NCBI RefSeq assembly: GCF_020360975.1
Contig: NW_025408677.1
Span: 2,418,001-2,482,000 of the forward strand
Length of the DNA: 64,000 nucleotides
Origin: Hirsutella rhossiliensis
Taxonomy: Eukaryota; Ascomycota; Sordariomycetes; Hypocreales; Ophiocordycipitaceae
Reading direction: 5' to 3'
In this document: piece after piece, positions 47,711 through 57,766 of the stretch
How positions within the stretch are numbered: the first letter of the stretch is position 1
How the letters are laid out: each line of letters opens with the position of its first letter
The notes under the pieces: model-generated
What the model was told of the DNA's origin: nothing
The model's input: only the letters and a program-made list of their open reading frames with translations
The model's database searches: none
Made by a program: the position numbers and the translations under genes

Positions 47711-48479
47711 GGGGCGTTGCCGGGCATATGACGATCCGGAATCGGTGAGTGCTGACAGCAAGGCGTTCACAGCTGGAGCTGCCGGGCCTCCCCAATGCTT
47801 TGATGCTGCTGCACCTTGGGCTGTGCGGATGGTCCTGCCCAAATTTGTCTTTGCTCCCAGCTCCAATGTTTCTTTTCTTTCTTTCAGGATACCCTTCGCG
47901 GAAAGAAATTTGTGCCTGGTATGACGCGCAATTACACAAGCTTTTATTCGAGCGAGGAAGCTGTGGAGTAGCATCCAGCAGTGGCAGATAGTTTTAAGAT
48001 AGACTAGGCCGGAGGCGAACAAAACAATAGGGGAATGACAAGCTAATGGAATTGATGCGCATCGAAGCTTGCAGCCACGCAAAGCTCAAGAGCAGGCTGC
48101 TAGCCCAGATGCTAGTGAGCCACAAGTGGCAGCCACTTGCAGGTTTGACCGCAACAGTCTGGCTGGGATGTTGTAACAACTGGTTTCCGTCCTTGTTGCT
48201 GTGACTCCTACTCTCTCCTTACCACATCTTCGCTGGCCTGAGCTAAGCAGAATGTCAGATGGTTGTGTCTGGAGTAGCCTGTGTCTCCCATCCACAGCCC
48301 GCCGCACGTGCGGGCGAGTGCGGGCCGGGTAACAGCGCGGCGAGAACCGGAGTTGCTAGAGCCCCATCTCTTTCCTGGCAGCCTCCGCAGGGTTTGTCGA
48401 TTGATGATTTGCGGTAGGAATGGTGGAATTTTGGCGGGCCAGCGCGCAAAGCGCGCATCCGTGGATTGCTGGCCGTGGG
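47711..48479. other. Intergenic, YTP1 and RSA3-like 3' ends
   Basis: 769 bp between convergent genes. A CTTTTCTTTCTTTC stretch is at about 47,870. The DNA near 48,285-48,345 is GC-rich (CGCCGCACGTGCGGGCG, a short hairpin). No gene is supported. Confidence 0.5.
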
Positions 48480-48716
48480 TCAAGTGCTACTTTTGCTCTG
48501 CGCAAGGTGCGCGACGACTCTCTTCTGGTCTTGGGTTGAGAATTGAGCGGCACCCTGGCGGAGAGAATGGACCAGGAAGGAGACGGAATCGAGCTTGAAG
48601 TCTTCGGCATTGCGAACCTTGTCGAGGTCTTCGGAAAGCTCGTGCGTGGCTCGCTCCAGGTAGTAGGACGAAAAGTCCGCCTCGGCGCCATCGTCGCGGC
48701 CGGATGCCGAAGGCAT
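48480..48716 (-). CDS. RSA3: RSA3-like ribosome assembly protein
   Basis: Probable nucleolar 60S ribosome-assembly factor. From the ATG at 48716 the frame gives 78 aa, almost entirely the RSA3 domain: FSSYYLERATHELSEDLDKV, then RNAEDF, and SLRQGAAQFSTQDQKRVV, which match the yeast pattern of an [DE]xL-[KR]xAxDF helix followed by a hydrophobic helix and a QG turn. The Lys/Ser-rich N-terminal region usual in this family is not in this frame, so the gene may have an upstream exon. An upstream minus-strand stretch near 48,835-48,855 reads RKKKAGRSPSP in another frame, separated by a run of ten G (48,738-48,747); a base-count error there would change the frame. Confident in the domain, less in the start. 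Confidence 0.62.
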   Translation of the reverse strand: MPSASGRDDGAEADFSSYYLERATHELSEDLDKVRNAEDFKLDSVSFLVHSLRQGAAQFSTQDQKRVVAHLAQSKSST

Positions 48717-49342
48717 GGCTATGATGTGACGTTGGAAGGGGGGGGGGTTGTTCTTGTTTTGTCTCCCCTGCTGTATTTTCCCCGGACACTTGGCCGAGCA
48801 ATGGTGTCTTCTGTACACTGCACGGACTGGGACTGCGCCCAGCTTTCTTCTTCCTCTACTCCGCTTATGTAATTAAAAAAAACCGACAATTTTCTCTTAG
48901 ACTTGGACCTAGTCTTGAGGTACTTACTTGATCGCCGTAGCAGTTTCCCAACCACAACAACTTGGCGTCGTGTCTACTCCGTAGGGCGCATTGAGCTGGA
49001 TGGTTTGTGCAATTTTGGGAGATGCAGTAGAGAGAGCTTGAACCTAGCCAACTGTCCATCTTCATCGCGGGTATCTATCAAGGTTACACGCAAAGCAAGT
49101 GGCCGGCGGCGTGGCTGAACCTTGGCCGGACTGCCAATCTGGAGGCGAGGGCATTGCGTTGTGCTACAAGTCACACAGCAGAAGCGAGGTTTTCCAGCTC
49201 TATTTTTTCTAAGCAAAAACTTTCCATTTCAAAAGGCACTGAGGGTGGCCCGTCGGCAGACACGCGTCTTGTACGGCTGTTTAGAAACGGTCCAGAAGAA
49301 GTTTATGCAGGCGAGACCTCTATGCGAAGGTACTGTACCTAT

Positions 49343-49403
49343 AGGTAGGCAGGTAGGCACAGGTAGGCAGGTAGGCAGGTAGGCAGGTAGGCAAGTAGGC
49401 AAG
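49343..49403. repeat. GGTAGGCA tandem repeat
   Basis: About seven imperfect units of AGGTAGGC with one CAC interruption, changing to AAGTAGGC at the end. It lies in non-coding DNA. Confidence 0.9.
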
Positions 49404-50041
49404 TGCTCCAGGCACATCCCAACTTGCAGTAGGCATGTAATTACAGTATATATATGATATATTTACCATATACGTATACGATACTGTACATTACTGTAGA
49501 AACTCGTTAAATAGGCCAGGCCTTGGCGGTGGGGAGCCCCATGAATTAGTGGGTCTAAACACCATCCGTCCTCCCATGAAAACCCTCGTTGGATGTCCCC
49601 GCCCTTGTCGATCGCCAAGACTCGGCCTAGGTATTTAACGATGATTTCAAGAGGCACGTGCGTTTATATCCTGAACCAAATTCCATCGACAACGTGTACG
49701 TACCAGATCTTAACATGACAATGTCTTGCCACCCTGCCTTGAAACCAAAACCTCGGCCAAGTTGTGTGCGACGAGCACGGAATCGTCTTGACAGGCGGCA
49801 AGCCCCGAAACCCAAATCGCTCGCTGGGTGGAAACCCGCTTCTCGATGGCGCACGTAGCATCATCACTCTGGACAGACCTCGGCGGCGTCGCTGCATGTA
49901 CATACGCGCACGGCGCGCTCATCTCAGAGACCTGTGTCGCTCTTCGCTTCTCTGGAGCTAACCTTCATTCAGCAGCCAGGTGCTGTCCCCAAGCATCATG
50001 AGCGCAACTGCCACCCACCGCCTTCGTCCCCGTGCTATTCA

Positions 50042-50446
50042 TCACGCTCTATCGGGACAAAGCCGAGGCAGCGACGACAGTACAGTACGCGTGTTGGAAA
50101 CCGTAAATGCGTCGTCGGCCCATTGACAAGCGGACGGGTCGACCGTCTTACGTCGTAAAGCAGCGTCACAGTCCATGTCATAGTCGACAGTCGACGACGT
50201 TTCTGGCCCCTCCGGCTGCGTCGACGGCAAGCCACTGAACATCGGAGAGACCAGCAGGGTTGAGGCCAGCGCAAGTGCCGATCCACTCGAAACCCAACAT
50301 GCACCCCAGTGCAACATCCAAGAGACGTGTGGTCCTGAGACTGAGCACCGACTCCAGCTGCCCGGGCTTTGTGCAATTGCTAACGCTGCCGCCTCGAAGG
50401 AGAGAGGCGCAGCCGTAAAGGCAGTCCCGAGTCTCAAGCTCGTCAT
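50042..50446 (-). CDS. Hypothetical ORF, doubtful
   Basis: A 134-aa open frame beginning with ATG at 50446 and divergent from the CFEM gene. The N-terminal part is Ala/Leu/Ser-rich with two weakly hydrophobic segments, and the C-terminal half is polar. No domain, no splice support and no known relative come to mind. It could be coding, but chance is at least as likely. Confidence 0.18.
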   Translation of the reverse strand: MTSLRLGTAFTAAPLSFEAAALAIAQSPGSWSRCSVSGPHVSWMLHWGACWVSSGSALALASTLLVSPMFSGLPSTQPEGPETSSTVDYDMDCDAALRRKTVDPSACQWADDAFTVSNTRTVLSSLPRLCPDRA

Positions 50447-50719
50447 GAGACGTGTGATGAGCCCTGGCGGAATATCGACAACAATCGCGGCTAAACGTCG
50501 TGATGGCTCCAGCTCAGAGGCTTGGGGTTACAGGAGGAGAGAGGGGCGGTGGCTATGATGGCTCGATAACAACCGAACTGGCGGTGGAGACCGATTCACC
50601 AGGGACAGGGAGGAGGAGTTGCCCCCTTCGACCGGCAGTTCACTCGGCTGCCTCATGCCTACTGGGAAAAAGCCATGACTTGTTGCAGGCCGTTTCGTCG
50701 TTGCGTGTTGAGCTTGGGG

Positions 50720-50727
50720 TATATAAG
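50720..50727 (+). promoter_or_regulatory. TATA box of the CFEM gene
   Basis: TATATAAG stands about 120 bp upstream of the CFEM start codon in a sequence typical of a strong fungal promoter (GGGGTATATAAGAGGC), followed by a pyrimidine-rich leader with CAACAACAAGAACATCACTA before the ATG. This suggests a regulated, highly expressed gene. Confidence 0.75.
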
Positions 50728-50846
50728 AGGCTGCCTACAACCCTCCCTCCCTTCTATGCTCTCCTCCACGGTTCCCAGCAGACACCCGCCATTCCTTTCC
50801 TCTTCAATTCAACAACAAGAACATCACTACCTACAGACTGTTCGAC

Positions 50847-51264
50847 ATGCAGTTCAAGGCCCTTCTCATCAACTTTGCCGTCGCCGTCGCGGCACAGGAC
50901 CTGTCTGGCCTCCCTGCCTGCTCGGCGGCCTGCTTCCAGAGAAACTTTGGCAACTCAGGCTGTGCGGACAGGAACGACTTTGCCTGCCTGTGCCAGTACG
51001 GGTAGCCCGTCGCCCCTCGTCCCCATCTCACATCCCCAGTAGCCTTCACGTCTTTTGCCCCGGCGGCTGTCTATGCCTGTGCTGACATAGCGCCGCAGGG
51101 CCAAGACCTCCTTCACTCGATCCATCATGGCCTGTGTCCTCCGAGCATGCGAGGGCGATGACATGTACGTTACCTGCTGCCGCGTTCCCGTTGACCTCCT
51201 CATCCACCGTATTCGAGGAGGAATCAGACGAACGCGGCCGAGGCCCTCCCTGAAGTCCACAGTC
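50847..51264 (+). CDS. Small secreted CFEM-domain protein
   Basis: CFEM proteins are cysteine-rich, fungal-specific, secreted or GPI-anchored; some bind haem or act in host interaction. Exon 1 is 50847-51001: signal peptide (MQFKALLINFAVAVAA) followed by LPACSAACFQRNFGNSGC and NDFACLCQYG. This gives the first five cysteines, with the Asp before FACLC that binds haem in studied members. Intron 51002-51098 (GTAGCC...CGCAG). Exon 2 starts at 51099: AKTSFTRSIMACVLRACEGDD with cysteines six and seven. The 3' end is unsettled. A GTACGT donor at 51165 could join to an acceptor near 51,217-51,227, giving a tail TNAAEALPEVHSH with stop near 51,264, where Pro stands where the eighth Cys is expected. 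Reading on without splicing ends at 51,342. Confidence 0.7.
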
Positions 51265-51342
51265 ACTGATCAGACGGGAAACAGCACCAAATCCCAACAG
51301 TGGGCGATTGGGAAGTGCAGCGCCGCCGGCTATCCCCTCTAG

Positions 51343-52219
51343 CTCAGGCCGGTGACGAGTGTAACGACTGTCGTTGTAGACTGTCGTTGAACCCCAGCCA
51401 CAAATATCTAGGGTAACGCTTTCCGCAAATAGCCTATCTAGTCGTCTCCTACTTCTGGTCGGTCAACGAACAGGAGCATCTATAGCAGGGGGTTCCATGG
51501 AACTTAGCATCATGCGTCACTACTTCTGCTGCTCGTTTTGCCCTTCTTGGCATTTGACCTAGGCCATGTCGCTGCTTGATCAAGCAGCCTGGGCAACATG
51601 TGTCCGAGCTCTCTCCAGTGGTACTTTCGCGTGGTCCGTCATCGTTCCGTCATCATCTCCCATTGTATTCACGGACCATCGACTGGCTGGCCGGAAGGCC
51701 ATCCACAGCTCCTACACCAGATGAGACCCAGGCACGACGACACGTAGAGAAAGCTCACACAGTACATATACCCCAGATACTCTTATTACCTAGCTATACT
51801 TGCGGTCGTAGTTGTCACTGACACATCATCAATCATCGACCGAGTACTGGGTGGCATTCGCTTCTCACATGCAAAGTGCTGTCGTTGGCACCGACTGAAA
51901 TATTTTTCAAAATACTACGACAAGGCACCCGTGGGCGCAATGCGATGTTGAGTCAAGATGTGTTAACCTCACAAAGATCTATCCGTCAAGAACTGACAGC
52001 TATTGTGAGACAACGCCAAACGCTTCTAGCCCCTCCACCCCTTCTCTCCTGCAGAAGCCAGTTCGTTTCGACGTCTCAGCTCTGGACACGCTCGCAAGAA
52101 ACAAAGGCAAATTGCACCATCCCTCTCTTTCGTCTCACTAGGCATGGCCAATAGCGGAAACAACAACAGCAACAGTACATATATTGACAATCAGCTCCCC
52201 TGAATCTTGCCACACTCGT
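51343..52219. other. Intergenic, CFEM and RAD54 3' ends
   Basis: 877 bp between convergent genes. Several short open frames exist but none looks like a protein. Nothing else is seen apart from A/T-rich stretches near 51,755-51,790. Confidence 0.5.
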
Positions 52220-54706
52220 TTAGTGAGATACGTATTGGAACACTGCTGAGACCTCGGGCAGACCAAACTCTTGCCTCAGCAGTAAATCCTGAATAGGCTG
52301 CAGCCCGTTGTTGGCAAAATGATTCCATGTGCTGGTATCTCCATAAAGCATGGCCGGCGCCTTGAGTACCTGCCTTCCGTCAGGCTTACACCTCTTGCAC
52401 TTGAAGGTCTCGTGCGTATCGCTTCTGGTGTCGGGTCGATACTGAAAGAGCTCGCGCAGGCTGTCCAATGAGAAGTGACGCTCGACATCCTCGGCAGAAT
52501 CGACCACGCAAGACGACAGGCTCTGCTTGTGGGACTGACGTTGGAATATCTTCTCCTCTATTGTTCCCGTCGCGATAAAGCGGTAGACGAAGCAGTCCTT
52601 CTTCTGGCCGTCTCGCCACACCCGAGCCAAGGCTTGCTGATCAGCGGCCGGGTTCCAGTCCGGGTCAAAGAGAACCAGTCGGTTGGCCCCAATGAGGTTG
52701 ATGCCACAGCCACCAGCTTTGCTGCTGAGTAGGAAGACAAACTCGTCACCGTCGGGATCGTTGAACCGATCAACAAGCTTCTGTCGCTTGTTCACGTTCA
52801 TGGTACCGTCGAGCCTAAGGCAGCCGTACTGGCGAGACCTGCACAGGCGCTCGAAAAGATCTAGCGTTGACGTATAGTTGCTGATGAGAACAATCTTGTC
52901 GTTGGTGTCCTGATGGATTCGCACGAGCATGCGGTCTAGGACTCGCATCTTGCCCGAATACTCGGGGTTTACCTCGCGATCCCGTCCCCTTGCCTCCTTG
53001 GGGACGTACTGGGGAGGGTAGCAACCTTCCGAGCCGGGAAGGTCATCGGTGAGAGTCAAAAGATCGGGGTGATTGCAAAGCTTTTTTAGAAGGTTGATTG
53101 CTTTCAAAGGCTGACTGCCCTTGCCGCGGAGCAGTGCTTGGATATCTGGGCTGGTGATGAAGTAATTATACAGGCCCAGCTGGAAGGGTGCGAGACTGCA
53201 GAAGACAACGTGCTCGTACTTGACAGGCAGGTACTTGGATAGAATGTCGTTGGTCCGTCGAATGAGGAACTTGTTGACAACGCCGAGGAGCTCTGCAGTG
53301 CATTCGTCTCCCCGCTTGCGATCCGCCTCGGAAGCATCTGCGTCACGTCCGCGCAGTATGGGGATTTCAAACCGCTTGCGGAACTCGAGCCGTGATCCTA
53401 GGAGGTCTGGGTTGGCGAAGCTAGTTAGCGAGAAGTATTCGGTCAAGTCGTTCTGAATGGGCGTTCCCGTGAGGATGACCCGCCTCGACACGTTAAGACC
53501 GTTGAGGGCGCTGAACGTGTTGCTGTCCGAGTTTTTAAGACGGTGACCCTCGTCACAGAATAAGAGTCCGATTTTTGTGTGCTTGAGTTCTTCCACGTTG
53601 AGACGTAGCGTCTCGTAAGAAACGATGATGACGGGCCGTGTGACGGCTCGGCCAGACGCAATTGCCCATTGGCGAAGCTGTCGCGTCAAATCCTCTTTGG
53701 AGGCCTTTCCGTCGATGGTGAATGGCGTGATGGCGTTAGCACCAAGCCATTTGATAAGTTCGTTGGCCCAGTTCTTGACCAAACTGGCCGGACACACCAC
53801 GATGGCCTTTTGTATGGTCGGCTTGCCGGCATCGGGAGATTGTTTGAGCAAGGTCCACATGAGAGTGATGCACTGCAGTGTCTTGCCTAGGCCCATCTCG
53901 TCGGCCATGATGCATCCGTTGGCCTTTTCTTCAATCAGGCCGGTGACGCAGCGGTACATGAACTTGACACCCTCTACTTGATGTGGGCGCAGGGTTTTTG
54001 CCAGCTTGGGATCGAGGACAACAGGCACCCGGGGATGATCCTCACTGACAGTTTTCTTGATACCAAGAATCTCAGCCAGACTTTTGTGGACGAGTGGTGC
54101 GTCGATCTTCTGGAGAGGCCCGGCGTCGGTGCCTTGCTCGGCCTGTACCTGCGCTGATTCCTTGCGCTTCTCATCGATAGTTGGGTCGTAGAGGACAATT
54201 GCAAATTCGCCACTCGGGTCGTGCAAGGGCCTGGGTGCGAAGACGGCCCCTCTTCTGAGGCCGAGCGTTGGAGGCGGGCGACTCGGGTCGTAGATGGAGG
54301 TGCTCTTGTCCTTGAGCGGCACAGAAAAGGCCTTTCTAAAAACAGTGGCCTTGTCCTTGACACTAAACACAGGAAACCTGTTGGCATCACGTGTGGCGAG
54401 CGCCAAGCGGTCCTCGTTGGAGTATGCCTTGTCTGCATCAGCGTCGACATCCGCGCCTTTGTAGTCAACCCTTCTCCGCTTTCTGGCTGGTCGATCTGTA
54501 GCGGGAGTATGAGAAGCGGCTCCTGGACATTTGAATGGTCTGTGAAGTCGACTGATCGACTCGGGAATTTGCGTGCGACGGCCTGGTCTATTTGCTCTAC
54601 TAGCGCCGGGAGTCGACGTAGAGGAACGGCTAGAATGAGCGGCTATCAGTTTTGAAAGGACGCAGAATCGGGTGAGTTTCCGAGCTTCGACTCACGATGG
54701 CAACAT
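52220..54706 (-). CDS. RAD54: RAD54 DNA-dependent ATPase (homologous recombination)
   Basis: Swi2/Snf2-family motor that works with Rad51 on strand invasion and chromatin at double-strand breaks. Model: exon 1 54696-54706 (only 11 bp, ATGTTGCCATC), intron 54630-54695 (GTGAGT...TTCTAG), exon 2 52220-54629, 806 aa, frame consistent. The N-terminal region has FKCPGAASHTP and basic RKRRRVDYKGAD, typical of fungal Rad54. Motif I is DEMGLGKT (residues about 247-254), motif II DEGH (about 363-366), then LTGTPIQND. The helicase C part has SSKAGGCGINLIGANRL and ALARVWRDGQKKDCFVYR, the Rad54 version of motif VI. The C-terminal CKRCKPDG and WNHFANNGLQ are also Rad54-like. The small first exon is inferred from signals. 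Divergent from UBP8 across 795 bp. Confidence 0.95.
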
Positions 54707-55501
54707 GAGGGATTTTCAGATGGTTATTGAGTCTCCGTAGCAGCCTCAAGAGCGGGACCAAGGATTGACTGGCGGACGGGGCCGGGATCGCAGTGAAGTT
54801 GGGATGTGCACGAGTGGCGATGGCTACTTTGTTTGGTCGACCAGCCCTCCGCGTCTTGACACGCGATGCATATCGCGAGAGCACGTGACCAATGGATAAA
54901 CCTTGTACAAGCAATGTCTCTCTATATTCACCCCTCTACAGTAAGCAAGGGGAGGGGGTGCGTAATGTCCACCCCTTTCCCCAGCCGAGCTGTGTTGTCA
55001 GGCCGCCCTGCTTTATCAGTTCCTATCAAGCGCTCCGGCAGGCGCGCTGATGTGGTAATAACCTGTTAAACATAATGCAGCGCTACGTCGTCATTCGATC
55101 GCGAAGTGCTCTCGTCAAGTGAAGAAGCCATCGCGTCTTTTCTTCCCGTATTTTCTTCCCGTCTTGTCGGCGCTGGGCGGTCTCTCTTGCGCCGCGTCTC
55201 CCCCGACATCTTTTCGCAGTCTGCAGGCTGAAAGGGTGCGATACGATCTCTCATTCCTATTGCTCCAACCTCTTTTTTGCGGGGGAGTTTCAAGCATTCC
55301 CTTGAAAACCGTTCTATTGCGAGGTTCAGTTCGCTTCGCTTTGCTAATTATCTTCGGCTCAGCACTGCATTTGTCAACGTTGATGCCACCGATCGACCGA
55401 CCAAACGCACGACGAGTCGCCGCCGCCGCCATCCTAGCTTTGCTCGATCCCACCTGGCGCCTTTGCGACGCTCGAAGCCTGCCTGGTTGAGCGCTGTCAC
55501 G
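54707..55501. promoter_or_regulatory. Bidirectional promoter, RAD54 / UBP8
   Basis: 795 bp between divergent starts. CACGTG at 54,882-54,887 is followed one base later by CCAAT at 54,889-54,893, about 180 bp from the RAD54 ATG. An AAGGGGAGGGGG stretch is at about 54,948. Both site types are known fungal elements (bHLH/Cbf1-type and HAP complex). Confidence 0.6.
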
Positions 55502-57402
55502 ATGTCTGCCCGCCCGGCAACTCCGGCGTCCCCTAGGAACGTCAAGGTCAAGTCGCCGTCTCCGGGGACCCCAATGTTCGGCTGCGGTATGTGCCCCCAT
55601 ACTTCCCAACTCATGTTCATGTCCTCCTCTGATTAATGGACTGCGCTCTAGAGCATGTACAGCTCCTACTTTCACAAGGGCAAGAAGTCATGAACAGCTC
55701 GATAGCTCACTACAAGATGATACTACGAGGCATCTTTGATGCGACTCCCATCGTGCCCCAGACGTCGACGAATCAGGAGGGGCGGCCCGTCACGTCCTTG
55801 ACGAGCAACTATCTTTGCCTTCAATGTCCGACCACGGTTTCGGAAGAGGATCGCTTGAGGCACGGGACGAAGAAATCGCACCGCTTCTGTATGTCGTGCA
55901 ATAACGCCAGCCCCCCTCGGGCAATACAATTACCAGGAGGAGAAGGCTGTCTCGCTGACGCATTTGCAGACGTGGATTCTCGAAGCGGCTCCCTCTATTG
56001 TCAAATCTGTGATGACTTGGTATGGGACCCGACTCTCGAGGAGCTTAGAGTGCGCAAGATAGGGACCGGATCGTTTTCAGGTTTGCACAGCTGGCCCCAT
56101 ACCCTTCGAACCCAAGCCACTGACAGTGACTTGATTGCAGGTCGCAAGAGGAAACACGACGAGCTCTTCACGGACTCGATCAAAGACGATCCCCGCTACA
56201 TCAGCTCCAACACCACAGCAGCCTCGTGCCGGGCAACAAATGGCCTGCGGGGCATCTACAACGCAGGAGCAACTTGCTATCAGAACGTTGTTCTCCAGAG
56301 CTTCCTGCACAACCCTCTACTCCGTAACTTCTACCTCAGCGATGGGCATCAAAGTAACGAATGCAGCGTTCAGCACTGCCTCAGCTGTGCCATGGATGAC
56401 ATGTTCCAAGACTTTTATGCCTTGGAGAATACCAACGGTTACACGGCAGCCAACATTCTCTCTGGCTTTTGGATATCGGAGAAGAAGGCCTTTGAGAACC
56501 TAGTCACGACAAAGGAACAGGATGCGCACGAGTTCTTCCAGTTCTTGGCCGAGGAACTCCACGAGCGCAATGGCGACGGCAAAAGACCCGAGATTGGCAG
56601 CGAGCACAGCTGCAACTGCATTATCCACCAAACATTTTATGGCAAAATGCAAACCACGACGACGTGCCAGAACTGCAAGGGCACGACGCATGCGGTCCAG
56701 TCTTTTCTGGACCTTAGCCTTGGCTTGGACAACCTGGCGCAGAAGCGAGCCAAGAAGACAGGCCAGAAGAGGCCGGCCCTGACGCTGACCGACTGTCTGG
56801 ACGAGGAATACGTTAGGTTTGACAAGTGCGAGTACCGCTGCCACGCTTGTGCCTCGGCGCAACAAGCGAAGAGGTACACCAGCATCAAGCGTTTGCCCAA
56901 CGTCTTGTCCATACAGCTCAAGGTAATAACTTTCCTCACTATCTCCAGACTTTCATCGTCCCATGCACTAACATGGCTTTGGCAGCGCTTTGAGTACAAG
57001 CAGGGAAGACACGACCGAGCAGCGTCAAAAATCGACAATGTGGTCCAATTTCCTCTCCAGCTCAACATGCTTCCTTACACAAACCGCGTTCGTAGTCGCG
57101 ACAGCCGCGAGAACCTGGAGCTGGAAAGGTCCTGCACGTACGATCTGCTAAGCGTGGTGGTCCACGTTGGAGAGATTGAAACGGGGCATTACGTGTCATA
57201 CTGTCGCGTTGGCGATCAGGTAAGCGTTGAAGTTGCTCGAGCACCTGAACTTGAAGATGCTCCTGGCAGCTCCCTTACTAACAATGTGTGTCTCTTGCAG
57301 TGGTTCAAGTTCAACGATCACAAGGTCGAATTGGCGAGTGTATCAGAGGTGCTTGGCGCCCAAGCCTATTTGCTGTTCTACATCATCCGGTCCCTGGCTT
57401 AG
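55502..57402 (+). CDS. UBP8: SAGA histone H2B deubiquitinase Ubp8
   Basis: Catalytic subunit of the SAGA deubiquitination module. Model: exons 55502-55586, 55652-56080, 56141-56922, 56986-57219, 57301-57402; 543 aa. The N-terminal ZnF-UBP domain is seen (CLQCPTTVSEEDRLRHGTKK, FCMSCNN, SLYCQICDD). The USP Cys box is GLRGIYNAGATCYQNVVLQS (about 205-225) with the catalytic Cys; Zn-binding CQNCKG and CEYRCHAC follow. The His box is VVVHVGEIETGHYVSYCRV (about 485-505). Introns 2, 3 and 4 are 60, 63 and 81 bp, all multiples of three and free of in-frame stops, so the frame reads through them; canonical GT-AG sites and the family pattern (SIQLK-RFEYK, VGDQ-WFKFND) show they are introns. Start chosen at the first ATG that gives the family's N-terminus. 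Confidence 0.93.
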
Positions 57403-57766
57403 GGTCAGTCTTTTCTTGAACAGAGGGTTTAAAAGCGATCGGGTGGGAAGGCGTGCATGAAGCATTCAAAAGGCGTCAAAGAGCGAAGGAATGCATTCAG
57501 GGTCAGGCAACGGGTTGCGTCCGGCGTCACGGAGCCTAAATAACGAATCGTTGGAACCGATTCTCAAGTTAAACAAAAGCTCTTGCCGCGTCGCTTGTTC
57601 GTGGGCCGTAACCGTCAAAGTTTTCCTTCCTTGTAGACGCCTGCGGCCATCCTGCGGCCCCAGAAGGGGGGTACTTGAGCTTTGGGCTTTCTTTGGGCTT
57701 CCTTTGTCTGGTTTCCTTGGGACTTGCCTTACCACGTGGCACTCGATTTGGCCCCCCGCCTCGGCC
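57403..57766. other. Intergenic, UBP8 and EFM5 3' ends
   Basis: 364 bp between convergent stops, with TTTGGGCTTTCTTTGGGCTT as a small direct repeat near 57,680. A 156-aa minus-strand frame across this region has no protein-like features and overlaps EFM5; not called. Confidence 0.5.

Larger units (their letters stand above)
48717..50846. other. Long intergenic region with simple repeats
   Basis: 2.1 kb with no supported gene. It holds a GGTAGGCA tandem run (49,343-49,403), an A/T-rich partly palindromic stretch (49,440-49,495, with TATACGTATA), and at its right end the CFEM promoter. A 134-aa minus-strand ATG frame at 50,042-50,446 starts with a hydrophobic stretch but matches nothing I know and may be chance. 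Confidence 0.5.
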
